From Bisporella sp. PMI_857 (taxonomy: Eukaryota; Ascomycota; Leotiomycetes; Helotiales; Helotiaceae), in NCBI GenBank assembly GCA_021307315.1, contig JAJSPD010000017.1:558001-622000 (forward strand): a DNA stretch of 64,000 nt. The letters run 5' to 3'. The notes beneath the pieces are model-generated. The model was not told the DNA's origin. It ran no database searches and saw nothing but the letters and a program-made list of their open reading frames with translations. Within the stretch, counting starts at the first letter, position 1. Each line of letters starts with the position of its first letter. The translations under genes were made by a program, and so were the position numbers. Below, in pieces: positions 36,442 to 47,613 of this stretch.

Positions 36442-37011
36442 ATGGCACCACAACAAGATTTCGGCCCTCTCGGCGCAACCTTCACAGTCGTTCGCGCCCT
36501 AGAGGCGGTATCTCTCATCACCATCATTGGCATGACAGCAAACTTCATCGCTGAGATGGTCACCGCATCTCAATCACCACCCCAAGTCTTGATCGGCACA
36601 CTCTCCGTGGCCGTTATTGCCTTCCTCTACATCGCCATGACCTACATCCTGTACATGTCCGCCTACCTACATTTCCTGATCAGTGCTGGGATCGACTTTG
36701 CCCTTCTCATCGCTGTAATTGTTGTGGCTGTCACTGTTGGAAAGCCTCTCTCCTATCTCGACTGTGCTGTCCTACCTTCAAAGGGTACCACTTCGGAGTT
36801 CCTTAAATCGGTCGGACTGAACATGTCCAAGGTCAACTACTGGGTCTGGGCAGGTGCTTCTAAGACAACATGCTACGAGATGAAGGCTATTTGGGGACTT
36901 TCTATTGCTCTCTGCATTCTTTTTGCATTCAGCGCGACTTGCAGCGGCCTGATGTGGAAGAAGGAGTTTGATGACAAGAAGGCTTCTGCTGCGAAGGACA
37001 TAGAGGCATAA
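36442..37011 (+). CDS. Small four-helix membrane protein, MARVEL-like
   Basis: Single exon, 189 residues. Four hydrophobic segments are visible: about 19-42, 48-72, 76-98 and 151-172, with short polar loops and a charged Lys/Glu-rich C-terminal tail. Three Cys lie outside the first three helices (DCAVLP, TTCYEMK, TCSG). This matches the layout of fungal MARVEL-type tetraspan proteins linked to membrane microdomains, but no diagnostic motif proves the family. A long CT-rich leader precedes the ATG, suggesting good expression. Function unknown. Confidence 0.8.
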   Translation: MAPQQDFGPLGATFTVVRALEAVSLITIIGMTANFIAEMVTASQSPPQVLIGTLSVAVIAFLYIAMTYILYMSAYLHFLISAGIDFALLIAVIVVAVTVGKPLSYLDCAVLPSKGTTSEFLKSVGLNMSKVNYWVWAGASKTTCYEMKAIWGLSIALCILFAFSATCSGLMWKKEFDDKKASAAKDIEA

Positions 37012-37593
37012 ACGAGAGATGAAAATGGACGTTTGCTTGGGGTGGAGTAAGAAACAAGGGCCATAGACTGAGACTGAAATGGGAATAGGTTTGGAAATGG
37101 ATACAAAATTGGGATATGTTGGTTTTCCTTATTATCATTGGGTAATAATCTGAGCTTTGGTTGTTCGCATGGTCTCACATCCTAATAATGAATAAAAATG
37201 CACTTGACTTATCTGACTTACTCGTATTGATCACTTGCTTATGTGACAAAACGTCTTATTTTGAATTGTGACCCCAGATGAAAGCCAGCGCGTATCCTGA
37301 CTAGGAGGCAGATGTCTGCTTGATATATTCTGAATCGTGACGTGAAGTAGTCGCCAAGCTACGCCCCAGAACTTTCCGACATGTTGTTTTATGCCGAATC
37401 CAACCAATAATGTTTAAAAAAAAATGGTTTTGAGCATAGTCAAGCCTCGCCTAATCTGCAGCGGTCTGACCCTCATGTTTCTGTTTGTCCGAGTCCACTT
37501 TTATTATTAGTCGACCAATTATGTAACTCCTTTTGCTGTATCATATATCCTTGCTATTAATCAAAGTAACTCCAAGCAAAAAGGACCAAGTCT
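37012..37593. other. Intergenic spacer between membrane-protein gene and tRNA-Ser
   Basis: AT-rich sequence with an A9 run near 37417; no gene recognised. Confidence 0.45.
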
Positions 37594-37693
37594 GGCACTT
37601 TGGCGGAGTGGTTAACGCGATGCCCTGCTATGTTCTCGAACAAGCTGTTAGGCATTTCCTTCGGGAGCGTGTGTTCGAATCACACAGGTGTCG
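37594..37693 (+). tRNA. tRNA-Ser(GCT) with a 19-nt intron
   Basis: The sequence folds as a class II tRNA. The acceptor stem GGCACTT pairs with AGGTGTC, followed by discriminator G. The D stem is GCG/CGC around GAGTGGTTAA. The anticodon stem ATGCC/GGCAT encloses C-T-GCT-A (anticodon 37627-37629). An intron sits in the canonical place one base 3' of the anticodon (about 37631-37649). A variable arm TCC-TTC-GGG and a T arm GTGTG-TTCGAAT-CACAC complete it. It reads AGC/AGT serine codons. A run of T residues just downstream (from about 37697) fits Pol III termination. Confidence 0.95.
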
Positions 37694-39167
37694 TCAATTT
37701 TTGGCCCATTTTTGGCCTTTTTTTTCCCCGCGAAAGGGGATTTCTTGTAGTTTTGGGGACATTGCTGGTTGGTTGGGCAAGGAAAAGGGCATTAAGGATA
37801 TTCTTTTCGTTCCCGACCTAGAAAGGGTGGGGGGTTTTTTTTGGTTTTTTTTCCTTCCCTTCCCCCCTCGTTTTGCAATAGCACTTACTAACCGCTACTT
37901 CTGCTCCATGTAAAAAGCTGTATTACTCTGACAGTAATAGTATGTTAACTTTGGCAAAACTTTAATTGTTATGCTTACAAGCACTGCTTTTCGATACAGT
38001 TCAGCTAAATAAACTTTATTCTAAGCTGTAGGCTTATTTTCGATTTTATATTTTTGGGGGTATTGGTGCTACAAAGCTTTTTGTTTTGTGTGCTACTATC
38101 GCCGAAAAATTACACTGTAAAATACAGCTGTGTTTATTTAGCAAATTGGTTGTTTTAAACGTAATAGTAAAACTAATACAAAAGTTGTGTGCTGTTTGTA
38201 AATTTCGAGTTTAAACACAGGACAGCGTGTTGTAACATAGCATATTGTACCTTATAATACAAAACAAAGTTTTTCAATTGACAGTTTGTTGTTTTATGTT
38301 CAATATTTTTAGAAATAAACGCGTAAAGCAAGTCCGACTTGCTTTTGTTGTGTTAATATAGCTTCCTATACTAGTCGAGGACAAATTAGTTGTCAAGTTG
38401 GTATTGATGTGCTGAAATGGTTAAGCTTACCTGGCTTTTACTTGTCGCGTTTTCGGCTCAATACTCTTCAAGACTATAAAAGAAGGATCATACTAGTTAT
38501 AGGCTGTATTGCGTTCTTTTTTTGGCTTTCCAGACAAATCCGCTGAAGGTTTGTAGCCAGCACAACGTACCAGTAAAGGAATCAGACTTCGCTGGCCCTA
38601 ACTCAGGTGTTAATTCAATGTTAGTCGTTACATGCACAGACATGACAGCCGATGTCAAAAGAGGCAATATACAACATCGAGTCCTTTCTTGAATTGCACC
38701 TCCAAATAAGACCAATCCAGCAGTTTGTAGCTCGCTAAATGGTCATTATTTGGTGGCTAACGAAGAATCTAAATCAACCCCCTATTTGTTGAATTGATCG
38801 CATTCTACTATGCAGGGCAACATTCATTTTAGATATAAAAAGCGTAAAATAAATAGTATGACACTTTTAGCTATAGAGGGAATCCATTTGGTAGGTGCAG
38901 TAAATACTTTTTTTTCTTGATTTTACTTGGGGCGATTCTACACCTATCCGAAATTTGCCAATGACCATTTCATACCTACACGATTTTGGCAGGCTTGTTT
39001 GTAGATATGGCTGCAATCGAGGTCTTTTCGACCAATGGATATGCAGAAGCAGACCGCATCACCTCATAGAAACCGAAGTAGTTGTGTACATGTTGCGACC
39101 TCCAAATTCTGGTCAAGGGGACAATGCATGAGCTGGCGGTATCTTGCAAAGAAGATCACTCTGCGTC
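37694..39167. other. AT-rich gene-free tract downstream of the tRNA
   Basis: About 1.5 kb with strong T-runs, many TTTATT/AATA words and no credible frame. It contains a weak tRNA-like fold near 38400-38465 and an 11-bp inverted repeat pair (38737-38747 and 38960-38970). It could be decayed mobile-element DNA, as often gathers near tRNA genes, but no transposon coding remnant is recognisable. Confidence 0.45.
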
Positions 39168-40127
39168 TTAGAGATATTTTCCCTTTGAGAATCTACTGCC
39201 GAAATCGGCTGCCTTAGCCATAAGCTCTTTCTTCTCTGCACGTCCTAAGCTGCCTCCTATCGCCATATCCTTCTCCCGATCAAAAGCTCGCTTGCTTGGG
39301 TCATCTTCTAGCTCTTTGATTCCTTTCTTCGCCTGGTGCTCCTCCGTCAAACTCTTTCCACCATATTTCTCATTATATTCCTTGATGCGCCTAGCTGTCT
39401 CCTTATCCTCGTTGCTTTCTATTTGGACCTGTCCGGCACTCGCTTTCGCTCTCGAAGACGTTGCAGCATCCTTTCGACCCATAATCTCATCTTCCAAACG
39501 TTTTCGCTTCTCCTCCGGCGTTTCCGTCCAGATAGCACTTATTCCACCCTTCTCAACAGGAGCCTTTGCACCTTTCCCAGAAGCGAATTTGCGGTTCTTG
39601 AGTTTTGTGGGATCAATGCGCCCAGCCCAGTCACTGTCGGTTGGTGGAACAAGCATCCAATCCGCTCGCTGTGGTTTCGCGGCGTCTGCGATTTTAGCCA
39701 CCCTTTCTACCTCTTCTTCGTGCTTCTGTTGTCGAATGAGTTGTGCCTCAGCTTCTGACCCAGGCGGTGGGGGGAGAGCAGGTCCATAGTCATCATCGTC
39801 GGAAGAAGAGTCGTCGGGGGGATTTGCAGGCTGGGAGGGCCTTTCAGAGATTGCCGCTGGCGGGGCGGTAGGTCCCAGCACTCGGCGAGGTGGTGGAGGT
39901 GGCTTTGCGGCGGATTTTGATGCTTGTAATGTAGGTCCATATTCATCTTCTGAACTGGAATTTATGTCGAGCTCATCTGGGTTCTTGGATGGTGGGAGTG
40001 CTGGACCTAGAACACGAGGGCTTACAGCGATGATTTTCTGAGGTGGGGAATTGGGTGGCTCCGATTCATCAACGGAGCGCTTGCGCTTTGCAAGATGTGG
40101 AGGAAGTTCTGGGCCCACCGATGGCAT
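39168..40127 (-). CDS. GPALPP-motif protein (DUF3752)
   Basis: Single exon, 319 residues. GPxLPP-type motifs recur: GPELPP (5-10), GPALPP (about 41), GPTAPP (about 86) and GPALPPPP (about 117), separated by acidic serine clusters (SSSEDE, SSSDDDD) suited to CK2 phosphorylation. The C-terminal DUF3752 part contains RADWMLVPP, PTKLKNRKFASGKG, SAIWTETPEEKRKRLEDE and ends KAADFGSRFSKGKYL. Members are nuclear and have been linked to splicing complexes, but the biochemical role is not established. The family call is firm. Confidence 0.92.
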   Translation of the reverse strand: MPSVGPELPPHLAKRKRSVDESEPPNSPPQKIIAVSPRVLGPALPPSKNPDELDINSSSEDEYGPTLQASKSAAKPPPPPRRVLGPTAPPAAISERPSQPANPPDDSSSDDDDYGPALPPPPGSEAEAQLIRQQKHEEEVERVAKIADAAKPQRADWMLVPPTDSDWAGRIDPTKLKNRKFASGKGAKAPVEKGGISAIWTETPEEKRKRLEDEIMGRKDAATSSRAKASAGQVQIESNEDKETARRIKEYNEKYGGKSLTEEHQAKKGIKELEDDPSKRAFDREKDMAIGGSLGRAEKKELMAKAADFGSRFSKGKYL

Positions 40128-41212
40128 CGTTGCGAGGATTATATTGTATACTCATGATCACTCTTTAGACGTTATTGGTGTACCCACCCCCCAGCTCTAT
40201 GGACGGCAAAAACTCGGTTAAAAGACCATAATCCAACCTCTCTTCCTCCAATTCGGAACACTGAGCTACCCTCCTTACGCATTCATTCTTTTTAAAGCTT
40301 CCCCTTGATTTATTACTTTATGAAACGGTTGCGCTATGTTTGAGCATGTGACTGTCTGATGCTAACGACTGTGGGTTCAGTATAAAGTGCTGGTCCGCAG
40401 CCAGAAAAACAGAATTGAAAATTATCATAAAACTGGGCGCCTCAAGGAAAACATGACGACTAATTTATTACAGCAATGAGGAAAAAAGAAATTTTTAGAA
40501 ATTTAAGAAATATTGAAAATATTTAGATTTTATATTAGTTAATAAAATTGCAATATCTGTTTCAACACTTCGGGTATGCTTTAATAATTTCATAGAATTT
40601 TATCTCTTCGTATGTTTGTGCCTTATTTATTGCTCGGTCATTGCATTCTATCTTGTTTTACAGCTTTGTTGCATAGAACAGACCTAATACTTGTTAATAT
40701 TGTATTCCTAAGTCCTCATATAAGCTATCTTGAGCAAATCGTAGCTATCAGCATAGCTACGGCAAAATACGATCACTTACCGTATGCCTCTGATTGATAC
40801 ACTCGCCCAGAAGGCTTAGCTTGCATTGCCTTTCCAAAATATATTCAAGACATGCAAACGTGCCAATACTGAGTTCAGACACTCGTAATTTCTTACTTGC
40901 GGTCACAATATTGTGCAAACCTTATTTATAAAGTTGTACAGCCATGTAGCGACATCCACATTGGAAGATAGATTGCGAATGAGTTAATGCTGGAAAGAGA
41001 GATATTTTGTACGCCAAGCACAGCACTCGAGTAACATCGGTCATAGCTAAAGGGGCAACAGTTAGGAGGTACTAAGGTGTTCCGCACCTAGACGGAAAAT
41101 ATATGGGCATTCGCTCTGCATGAAAGTGCAAAAGTATACCAGAGAACCTCTAGAATTTGTGAAGCCATGATCGAGCAAAAGCCATGCCATACCCATCAAA
41201 TCCTACCAAGCA
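40128..41212. other. 1.1-kb intergenic region, AT-rich
   Basis: No gene recognised. A very AT-rich block lies around 40475-40560. It is the promoter side of the GPALPP gene and the 3' flank of the sfr1-like gene. Confidence 0.5.
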
Positions 41213-42148
41213 CTAATCTGTCCATATTTGTGCCTCTCGATCATAGCCAATGAGGTCCAGATCCACATTCAACGTTCTCAGCATCATGGCCATGGTGAAT
41301 TCCTGTCAACAATTAGAACCACTCGCTCGGAGGAAGCGTATAAACATACATCTTCTTGTTCAGGAAGCTCCCCAGTATCTCCAACACCCTTCTCACGCTG
41401 CGATTTTTCGTTCTCGGTTTCCGGATCGATGTCATACTCGGCGTAAAGGTCTCGTTTCTCTAAATCTTTCTTCTGGCCATCATCATCCTCTCCATAATCA
41501 GCTTGCTCGGCCGGTCCATCCCACCCACCATGAGACTCCTGCTGTCTCTTCTGCATCTCTTTCCACGCCCTTGGTCCGCCCATCCTAATCCGATCAGTCC
41601 CACTCATCTAATGTCAGAAAAGGCTGTAATACATACCTATTGACCCTATCTCTCACCTTCCCAAATAATTCCTCCGCAGCTTGCCGGCTCGCGCCTCTCC
41701 ACTTTCCAATCAGCTCGATCAACTCACCATCAACAACCCCGCTAGACCCCTCTTTTGCACTATCCCGCTCAATCTTCCGCGCCTGCTCCGCAGTATCCAA
41801 TTGCTCTTTGACCTCGCGCAATTGTTTCTCAAGTTCCTTCTGTTTCTTCGACAGCAGCGCGATATCTGGGTCCGCGTTCAAAGCTGCGGTTTGCACAGGT
41901 GACGTGAATGTTCTCTTGGCGAACTGGCGAGGTGTAATGGCAAATGTTGCGAAGCTTGGAGTCTTCCCAGTTAGAGGTGCAGCTGTAACAGACTTTGAAG
42001 ATGATGAGACATGTTTAAGAGGTGAAGAGGTATTAGGCGTGCTGTCAGAAGACTGCTTGACAGGCGATTTGAAAGGAGTACGAAATGGCTTTGAGAGTGT
42101 GGAGGACGCTGCATCGATTCTACGACGTTTTGCTGCTGGCGTAGACAT
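41213..42148 (-). CDS. sfr1: Swi5-dependent recombination factor Sfr1/Mei5
   Basis: Three exons (42148-41637, 41584-41350, 41302-41213) give 278 residues. The N-terminus is basic and disordered (AAKRRRID, KPFRTPFKSPVKQ), as in Sfr1, where it binds Rad51 and DNA. A coiled coil (KKQKELEKQLREVKEQLDTAEQARK) follows, then the conserved Mei5 domain: LIELIGKWRGASRQAAEELF, VNR-MGGPRAWKEM across intron 1, and EFTMAMMLRTLNVDLDLIGYD in the last small exon. Sfr1 with Swi5 stimulates Rad51 or Dmc1 strand exchange. Intron 1 has three possible acceptors; the one at 41585 keeps the conserved NRMGG. The last 30-codon exon is easy to miss. Confidence 0.88.
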
Positions 42149-42428
42149 CTTGGTGTAATAAGTTAGCGCTGTTCAGGGTAAGTCATAGATCAAAATTTGT
42201 GAGCAATTGGTTGTGATGAAGGTGGTACATATTCTTAGATTGCGGCCTTCCTGGGTAGACTTTAAAGTGGGACGGCGCATTAGTGGCTTTTATGAAATCG
42301 AAGTTCACATGGTGCATAGAAGCAGTTGAGAAGGCATTTTTGATACATACAGATCTTAATTCGCTGAATACAACACTTGCTTTTAGTTTTAGTTTTTTTT
42401 TACACTACGGGTACATTTAACTTGGTCA

Positions 42429-45121
42429 TCAATGCCCTATCCCTCCAGCAACCCATTGGTTAAACTCTGGATTTCCTGGCCCAGGAAAGAAACCTCCGTC
42501 AGGTTGTTGCCCCTCTTGAACGCGTTGTCCTTGTTGCGCATCTCCCTGCTGTCTTTGTCTTTCTGCTTCTGCCGCGACCCGTCGGCGGTGATATAGCAAG
42601 GCGATCAAAGCAATCACAAAGGCGCCAGCAAGCATATAGTCTAGTATCCCTAAACCATCGAAAATTACATCGTCATACATGCCATCGGTGTCGCCGCCAG
42701 GCATTGGATCATCATCGGGGAGATAATCACCGTCGTATTCTGCATCGGCATAGTATGGTTGATCGTACTCCTGTAAGAAATTGCTGATCCATTCGGAAAG
42801 AGACCATTGCTTCTGCGGTACTATTATTTACAGATTAGCTTAAGTCATACTATCATGACGATACCACCTACCTGGCTCGTCTTGAATAGAATTGACTCTG
42901 CCATGGGTCAGTGTATTCCAAGCACTTCGAAGACGTAACTTGAATAAGCTCAATGTTACTGGAAGATACGCTTCGTCGTTCGCCTCCAGGGCATGGTCGT
43001 AATATCTCTTGGCAAGGTGAAAGTCTTGATTGAGTCCAATTCCATTCTCATGCATCCATCCGAGGTTGTACAAGGCCTGAGCACTCTGATGGAATTCAGA
43101 AGCTGCTGTATAACATTGAGCAGCCTTTTCCATGTCCGCCGAAGCCCCTATACCATTTAGATAATAATCGCCCATTTTGACGATAGAGTCAATATTTGAC
43201 TGTTTCGCCGACCTTGTCCAATGAATAAGAGCAAGCGCTGAATCTTGCAGTAACCGTGGACGAGGTTGAGGAGGAACAAGCCAGGAAGGTAGAGCCCATT
43301 TCGACTTCTCTTGGTCGAGAAGATACGCAACATTTGCTTGTCCTCGCTCATACCCTTGTTCGGCTGCCAAAAGATAGTCAATAAATGCCAATTCCCTATC
43401 GCCTTCCTCATACGCTTGATTAGCTTCGGCGAAAGATGTAAGGAGAGATTCGGCCTTCTCTGCAACGTTCTTATAATATGCAGAGGCAAACCCACAACTC
43501 CGTTCTCGTCCTAGGCCTTGGTTAGCCAGCTCAGAAAGATAGTATAATGACTCTATGTGTCCATAGCGCGCGGCTAGCTCAAAGTAGCGACTCGCAACTG
43601 CTATGTCGTCTTTTGTGCCTTGGTCTAAGTACATCACACCCAAGGCTACTTGTGCAGGCGCAAAGTCCTGTTCAGCAGCCAACTTGAAAAATTGTTGAGC
43701 TTTGACAGCGCTCTTGGGAACACCGAGACCATCTCGATACATGATACCCATATTGTATTGGGAGCCAGCATCGCCACTTTTGATTCCACGGTTGAACCAT
43801 ATCTGAGCCTTTTCGAAGCTCTGCTCCACGCCTTCGCCTCTCAAGAACATTTTCCCGAGATAGCCAGCAGCTTTGGTCGCAAATTTCTCCAATTGTGGTT
43901 TCTTCTGTGCCTCGCTTTCGATGATGCGACCATCTCGAGCCCAGTACAGTTTTGCAACTTTCATAAAATACCATTTGGCATTCTTCAAATTCCTGGGTAG
44001 TCCTTTCTGCCCATCATAATTTATCCGACCGAGAGTTAAGGTCGCTTTAAAGTCTCCTTTTCTGGACATCAGATCTAGATACTCTAGTACATCGTCTAGA
44101 GCGGCATGTGTGTCTGAGTTTGGGCCGCCTTTATTCGCATTGTTTCCAGCGCTTATAAAGCTAGCACCTTCACCATACACTCCGCCTTCATCATCCGCTA
44201 GGCGATATGAATCCGTCACCCATGCCATCCCCCCCGGTGGTCCTGATCTGTACCATTCAATGGCTTTATCTGCCACATTCTTGTAATATTTAACAGCAAC
44301 CTCGCAGTTCCGTGCCGTCCCGATACCGTTATGATGCCGGAATGCAACAGCCATCTCCGACCTTGTATTCCCTCCGCGGGCAGCGAAAGTATAATATAGC
44401 AGTGCTTTTGCTTGATCGCGTTCCCTATGTCCAATTCCAGTAGCATACATAAATCCAATCATATGCTGCGCCGAGCTATTTCCCTTCGATGCCAGCGCAC
44501 TGTATCGAGTGAAAGCTTCGTTGTAGTTCCTGGGGTAGGAGAAGTTTCCGTAAAAACTCATCTCTGCCAATATGTAGGTTGCGTCGACATTGTTGAGCCG
44601 TTCGGCCTCTTCCAATAATCCCACTGCTTCCGCCAATGGTTTTGGCAATACCTTATCTCCATTTTCAACCTTCGATTCAGGTCCTTGTATTGACAGCTGA
44701 GGCAGAAGGGCGAGAAGATATTGACTGGCTGTTCCCAGTAGTCCTACAGATGTGCGGACTGGTCGTCGATGCTGACGTTGGTATCGTTGGAGGGAATGAA
44801 GGGCTCTCTCAACTAATTCGGCACCTGCTTCTGTTTAGCAGGAACTTGGAGTCATGAGGGTCATCCTTACTATCTAGGGATCTGCCATCATCCTCGCCTT
44901 GTAATGGCTTCTGCGGGGTTGGCGATTGCGCTGCAAGTGATGGTTGCGGGCTTCCGTCTGCACTGACTGTCGTCTCAACATTTTGCTCTACCTGTGCAGC
45001 TACAGTCGGAAGGAGAAGTCGTAAAAACACTGGTGGGGACAATTGTGAGCTGTAGACTTTCAGACACGTCTTGCAACTTACGAATCACGAACGGCAACAG
45101 CCGTTTGCTTGCGCTTTTCAT
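42429..45121 (-). CDS. hrd3: ERAD receptor Hrd3 (SEL1L), Sel1-repeat protein
   Basis: Four exons (45121-45082, 45029-44871, 44830-42872, 42820-42429) predict 849 residues; yeast Hrd3 has 833. A signal peptide (about 1-25, LLPFVILFLRLLLPTVAA) is split by intron 1. Many Sel1-like repeats fill the lumenal part (AQHMIGFMYATGIG, YNMGIMYRDGLGVPKSAVKA, LYNLGWMHENGIG). One transmembrane helix near residue 735-755 (ILDYMLAGAFVIALIALLYHRRR) and a short Gln/Gly/Pro-rich cytosolic tail close the protein. Hrd3 recruits misfolded glycoproteins to the Hrd1 ligase in the ER membrane. Intron 2 is only 40 bp (44831-44870), so that junction deserves checking. Confidence 0.92.
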
Positions 45122-45722
45122 GCTGGAGAGTTATGCGCAATATATGTTACATCGTCATTGAAGCGATAAGCTTAGAATAATCATAAAACCATTATCTAAA
45201 GAAATATCTCGTTGCGGACGTTACAAGAGTTCTGGTGTTGGTTCAAGCTGTCCTCTTCAAGTTGTCGCGTGGCTGATTACGAAAGAAAGAGCTCCACCTC
45301 CCTCCTTTACTCCAAGGAGTCACCATACCCTTACAACATATCTGACCTAAATTTGATAATTTAGATCAATTCTCGAGAATATTACGCTATTGAGCGTGGA
45401 AAATCGTATTTTAGGATTCTTTTAAAGCTTATCTAACTTCCCAACCTCTAAAACTTAGAATGACAAGTTGAATCGTTCACTAGTCTATGTAGATTATGAT
45501 AGTCGAGACATTATACCAACTTCACCTCCCAGAAACAGATCCGGCTGCCTTGCGAGTTCCGAATCCCATTTTCCTGAAGAGACTGGAGTATTTTGTGGAG
45601 GAGAATGTTAACCAACAGATTGTTTGTTCTGCAGGGCTATGGCTCGAAACTGAAAGTACCCGATCATGATAAACATCGTCCTATTGAGCAGCTGTACTGT
45701 ATTTGAAGCTATGTGTCTCGAC
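45122..45722. other. Intergenic spacer, hrd3 to WD40 gene
   Basis: About 600 AT-rich bases holding the hrd3 promoter and the WD40 gene's 3' flank; nothing else recognised. Confidence 0.5.
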
Positions 45723-47080
45723 TCAGTCAGATCTCCAAGCTTTAATTTGTCCGTCTTCTCCAGCAGTGAATACTGTCTGGTGCTACTTCGGCGTCAGCAT
45801 TCACTCGCTCATTATCAATCGGATAGATACATACGGAATCTAAAAAGCAGAACGCTCTCACGATTTCTGATCCATGAGCACCAGTCAAAGTAACCTTCGA
45901 TTCTGGGACGAAGTTCCAAGGTGGGCTTTTCTTCAATTGAATGAGGTCGAAACTCTCCCGACTATGAAAATATATCAGCTTGATTCACCTGGCTAAAATC
46001 ACGGCATGTAAAATTTACCTATGCGTCCCAATACCCAGCACAGCACTACCATCAGGCCTCGCAATTACATTTGCAACGTACTCTCCTCCAAGACCCTCTC
46101 TCAAATCTCTATAATGCACTGGCGCCGGTTCCTCTACACCCTCTTCCGGATTTGTAACCAGCTCATATGTCGAGAACTTTTCATCATGAGATAATGCGAA
46201 AATATCCACATCACTCAGAAAATTTGCGTGATGTATTGAGGCACCATGGTTGATTGTTTGATGTAGAGCCTCTTCTTCATCGGTGGTTGTGACATTGTAT
46301 ATATTAACTAGACCATCTGTTGAGCCTGAGAGGAGGATTTGCGGCCTGGACGGATGAAATTGTAGCTATTAAATCCATCAGCTCTTCTCGACTTCTTGAA
46401 CTCGGAAGTACAACAATACCTCAGTAATGTCGTCGCTATGACTTTCTACATATTGAACCGCAGGCTCATCTAGTTTTCGGGTGTCCCTATGTTCACGTCA
46501 GCGATGATTTCTAGAGCAATAAGAGCGACTCACCATATCAATACTGTAGCCTGATGATTTGTTAACTCTGTTCCAGCCGCGACACCGTAAGGCGATGAGC
46601 AAGCAAGCGACAATATAGGTGCTGGCGTAGCTGATTTATCTACTAGAAGTAAGAGTCTAAATCTTTCACTCAATAGGCGCTATCGCTCTCACAGCAGCGC
46701 CTTCTAACAATTGTGGACGAACGGTTGAGAGCTTATTATTCATTGCTTATAAACCCACAACTAACTCAAAAGGAAAGAATGTAAAACTGACCACTTTTTG
46801 CAACGTTCTTCCCACTACTTCTCAAGTCAAGCACCTCAACTCTTCCGTCACGTCCTCCAGTGACGACTACTCCCTCATCCAATAAAACTCTTAAACTGGT
46901 AACATCCTGATTGATCTTTTTCACAACAGCTGGACTCCCTAGATTCAGAGGGTCGAGTAGGCGCAGTTTGTCATCTGAAGAGATTGATACGAGGCCAAGG
47001 GCAGTGGGTAAGATGTCGTAGATGTATGTATTTTCCGGGCTTGTAACAGCGTGGACGGCGAAATTATCGAGGGTATACAT
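45723..47080 (-). CDS. WD40-repeat protein, WDR89-like
   Basis: Six exons (47080-46792, 46639-46534, 46486-46420, 46365-46019, 45961-45835, 45782-45723) keep one frame and give about 331 residues. WD-type blades are visible: GLVSISSDDKLRLLD, GVVVTGGRDGRVEVLDLR, TVLIWDTRK, PQILLSGSTDGLVNIYNV, and a last blade TVFTAGEDGQIKAWR. The segment HDEKFSTYELV..EE..PVHYRDLREGLGGEYVANV is reminiscent of fungal WDR89 homologues, proteins of unclear function. The last exon has only 20 codons. Intron 1 (about 152 bp) is long and could hide a small extra exon. WD40 fold is firm, WDR89 assignment moderate. Confidence 0.85.
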
Positions 47081-47613
47081 TGCATGGAATTCAAATTTCA
47101 GATGAAGTGGTCGCTAGGTGGTGCTAACTCATAAAGCTCAAGGACGACAGATCTGAAAATTTGATGTGGAGGTTTTTTCTCTAAGGAAAATTATAAAAAG
47201 ATGATTGAATATGATGCTCAAATCCAAATTTAATGATCAAGATGCTTAAATATTTGATATTTCATGCAAAGAGACGCACACGAATTAATGTAGTTCTTCA
47301 AAGCAAAGTTCGAATAATGCAAAGGGGTTAGAAGAAATGATCACGTGTATTTGGTATGTTAGACAGAGTTCTTCGTCTTATTCTATGTTGGAGAGTATGA
47401 TGTGATCCTGTTTAACACAAAGTCTACATCGAGCTTCTTTATGCTGCACTCTCATTATGCGCCCGTAAAAATCTTCAATGGTGATCACCAAAGATTGGTG
47501 CTTTCCATTCCCGTCCATGACAATAAATAGCCCAAAGGTATCCTTAAATTACCTCTCAGATGGGTTGTCATCTGAAATGCTGGACTCGACTTCTTCTTTG
47601 GCTGTCTCACCAT
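47081..47613. other. Spacer between FRG1-like and WD40 genes
   Basis: About 530 AT-rich bases between two minus-strand genes, including a CACGTG at 47342-47347. No other feature seen. Confidence 0.45.
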
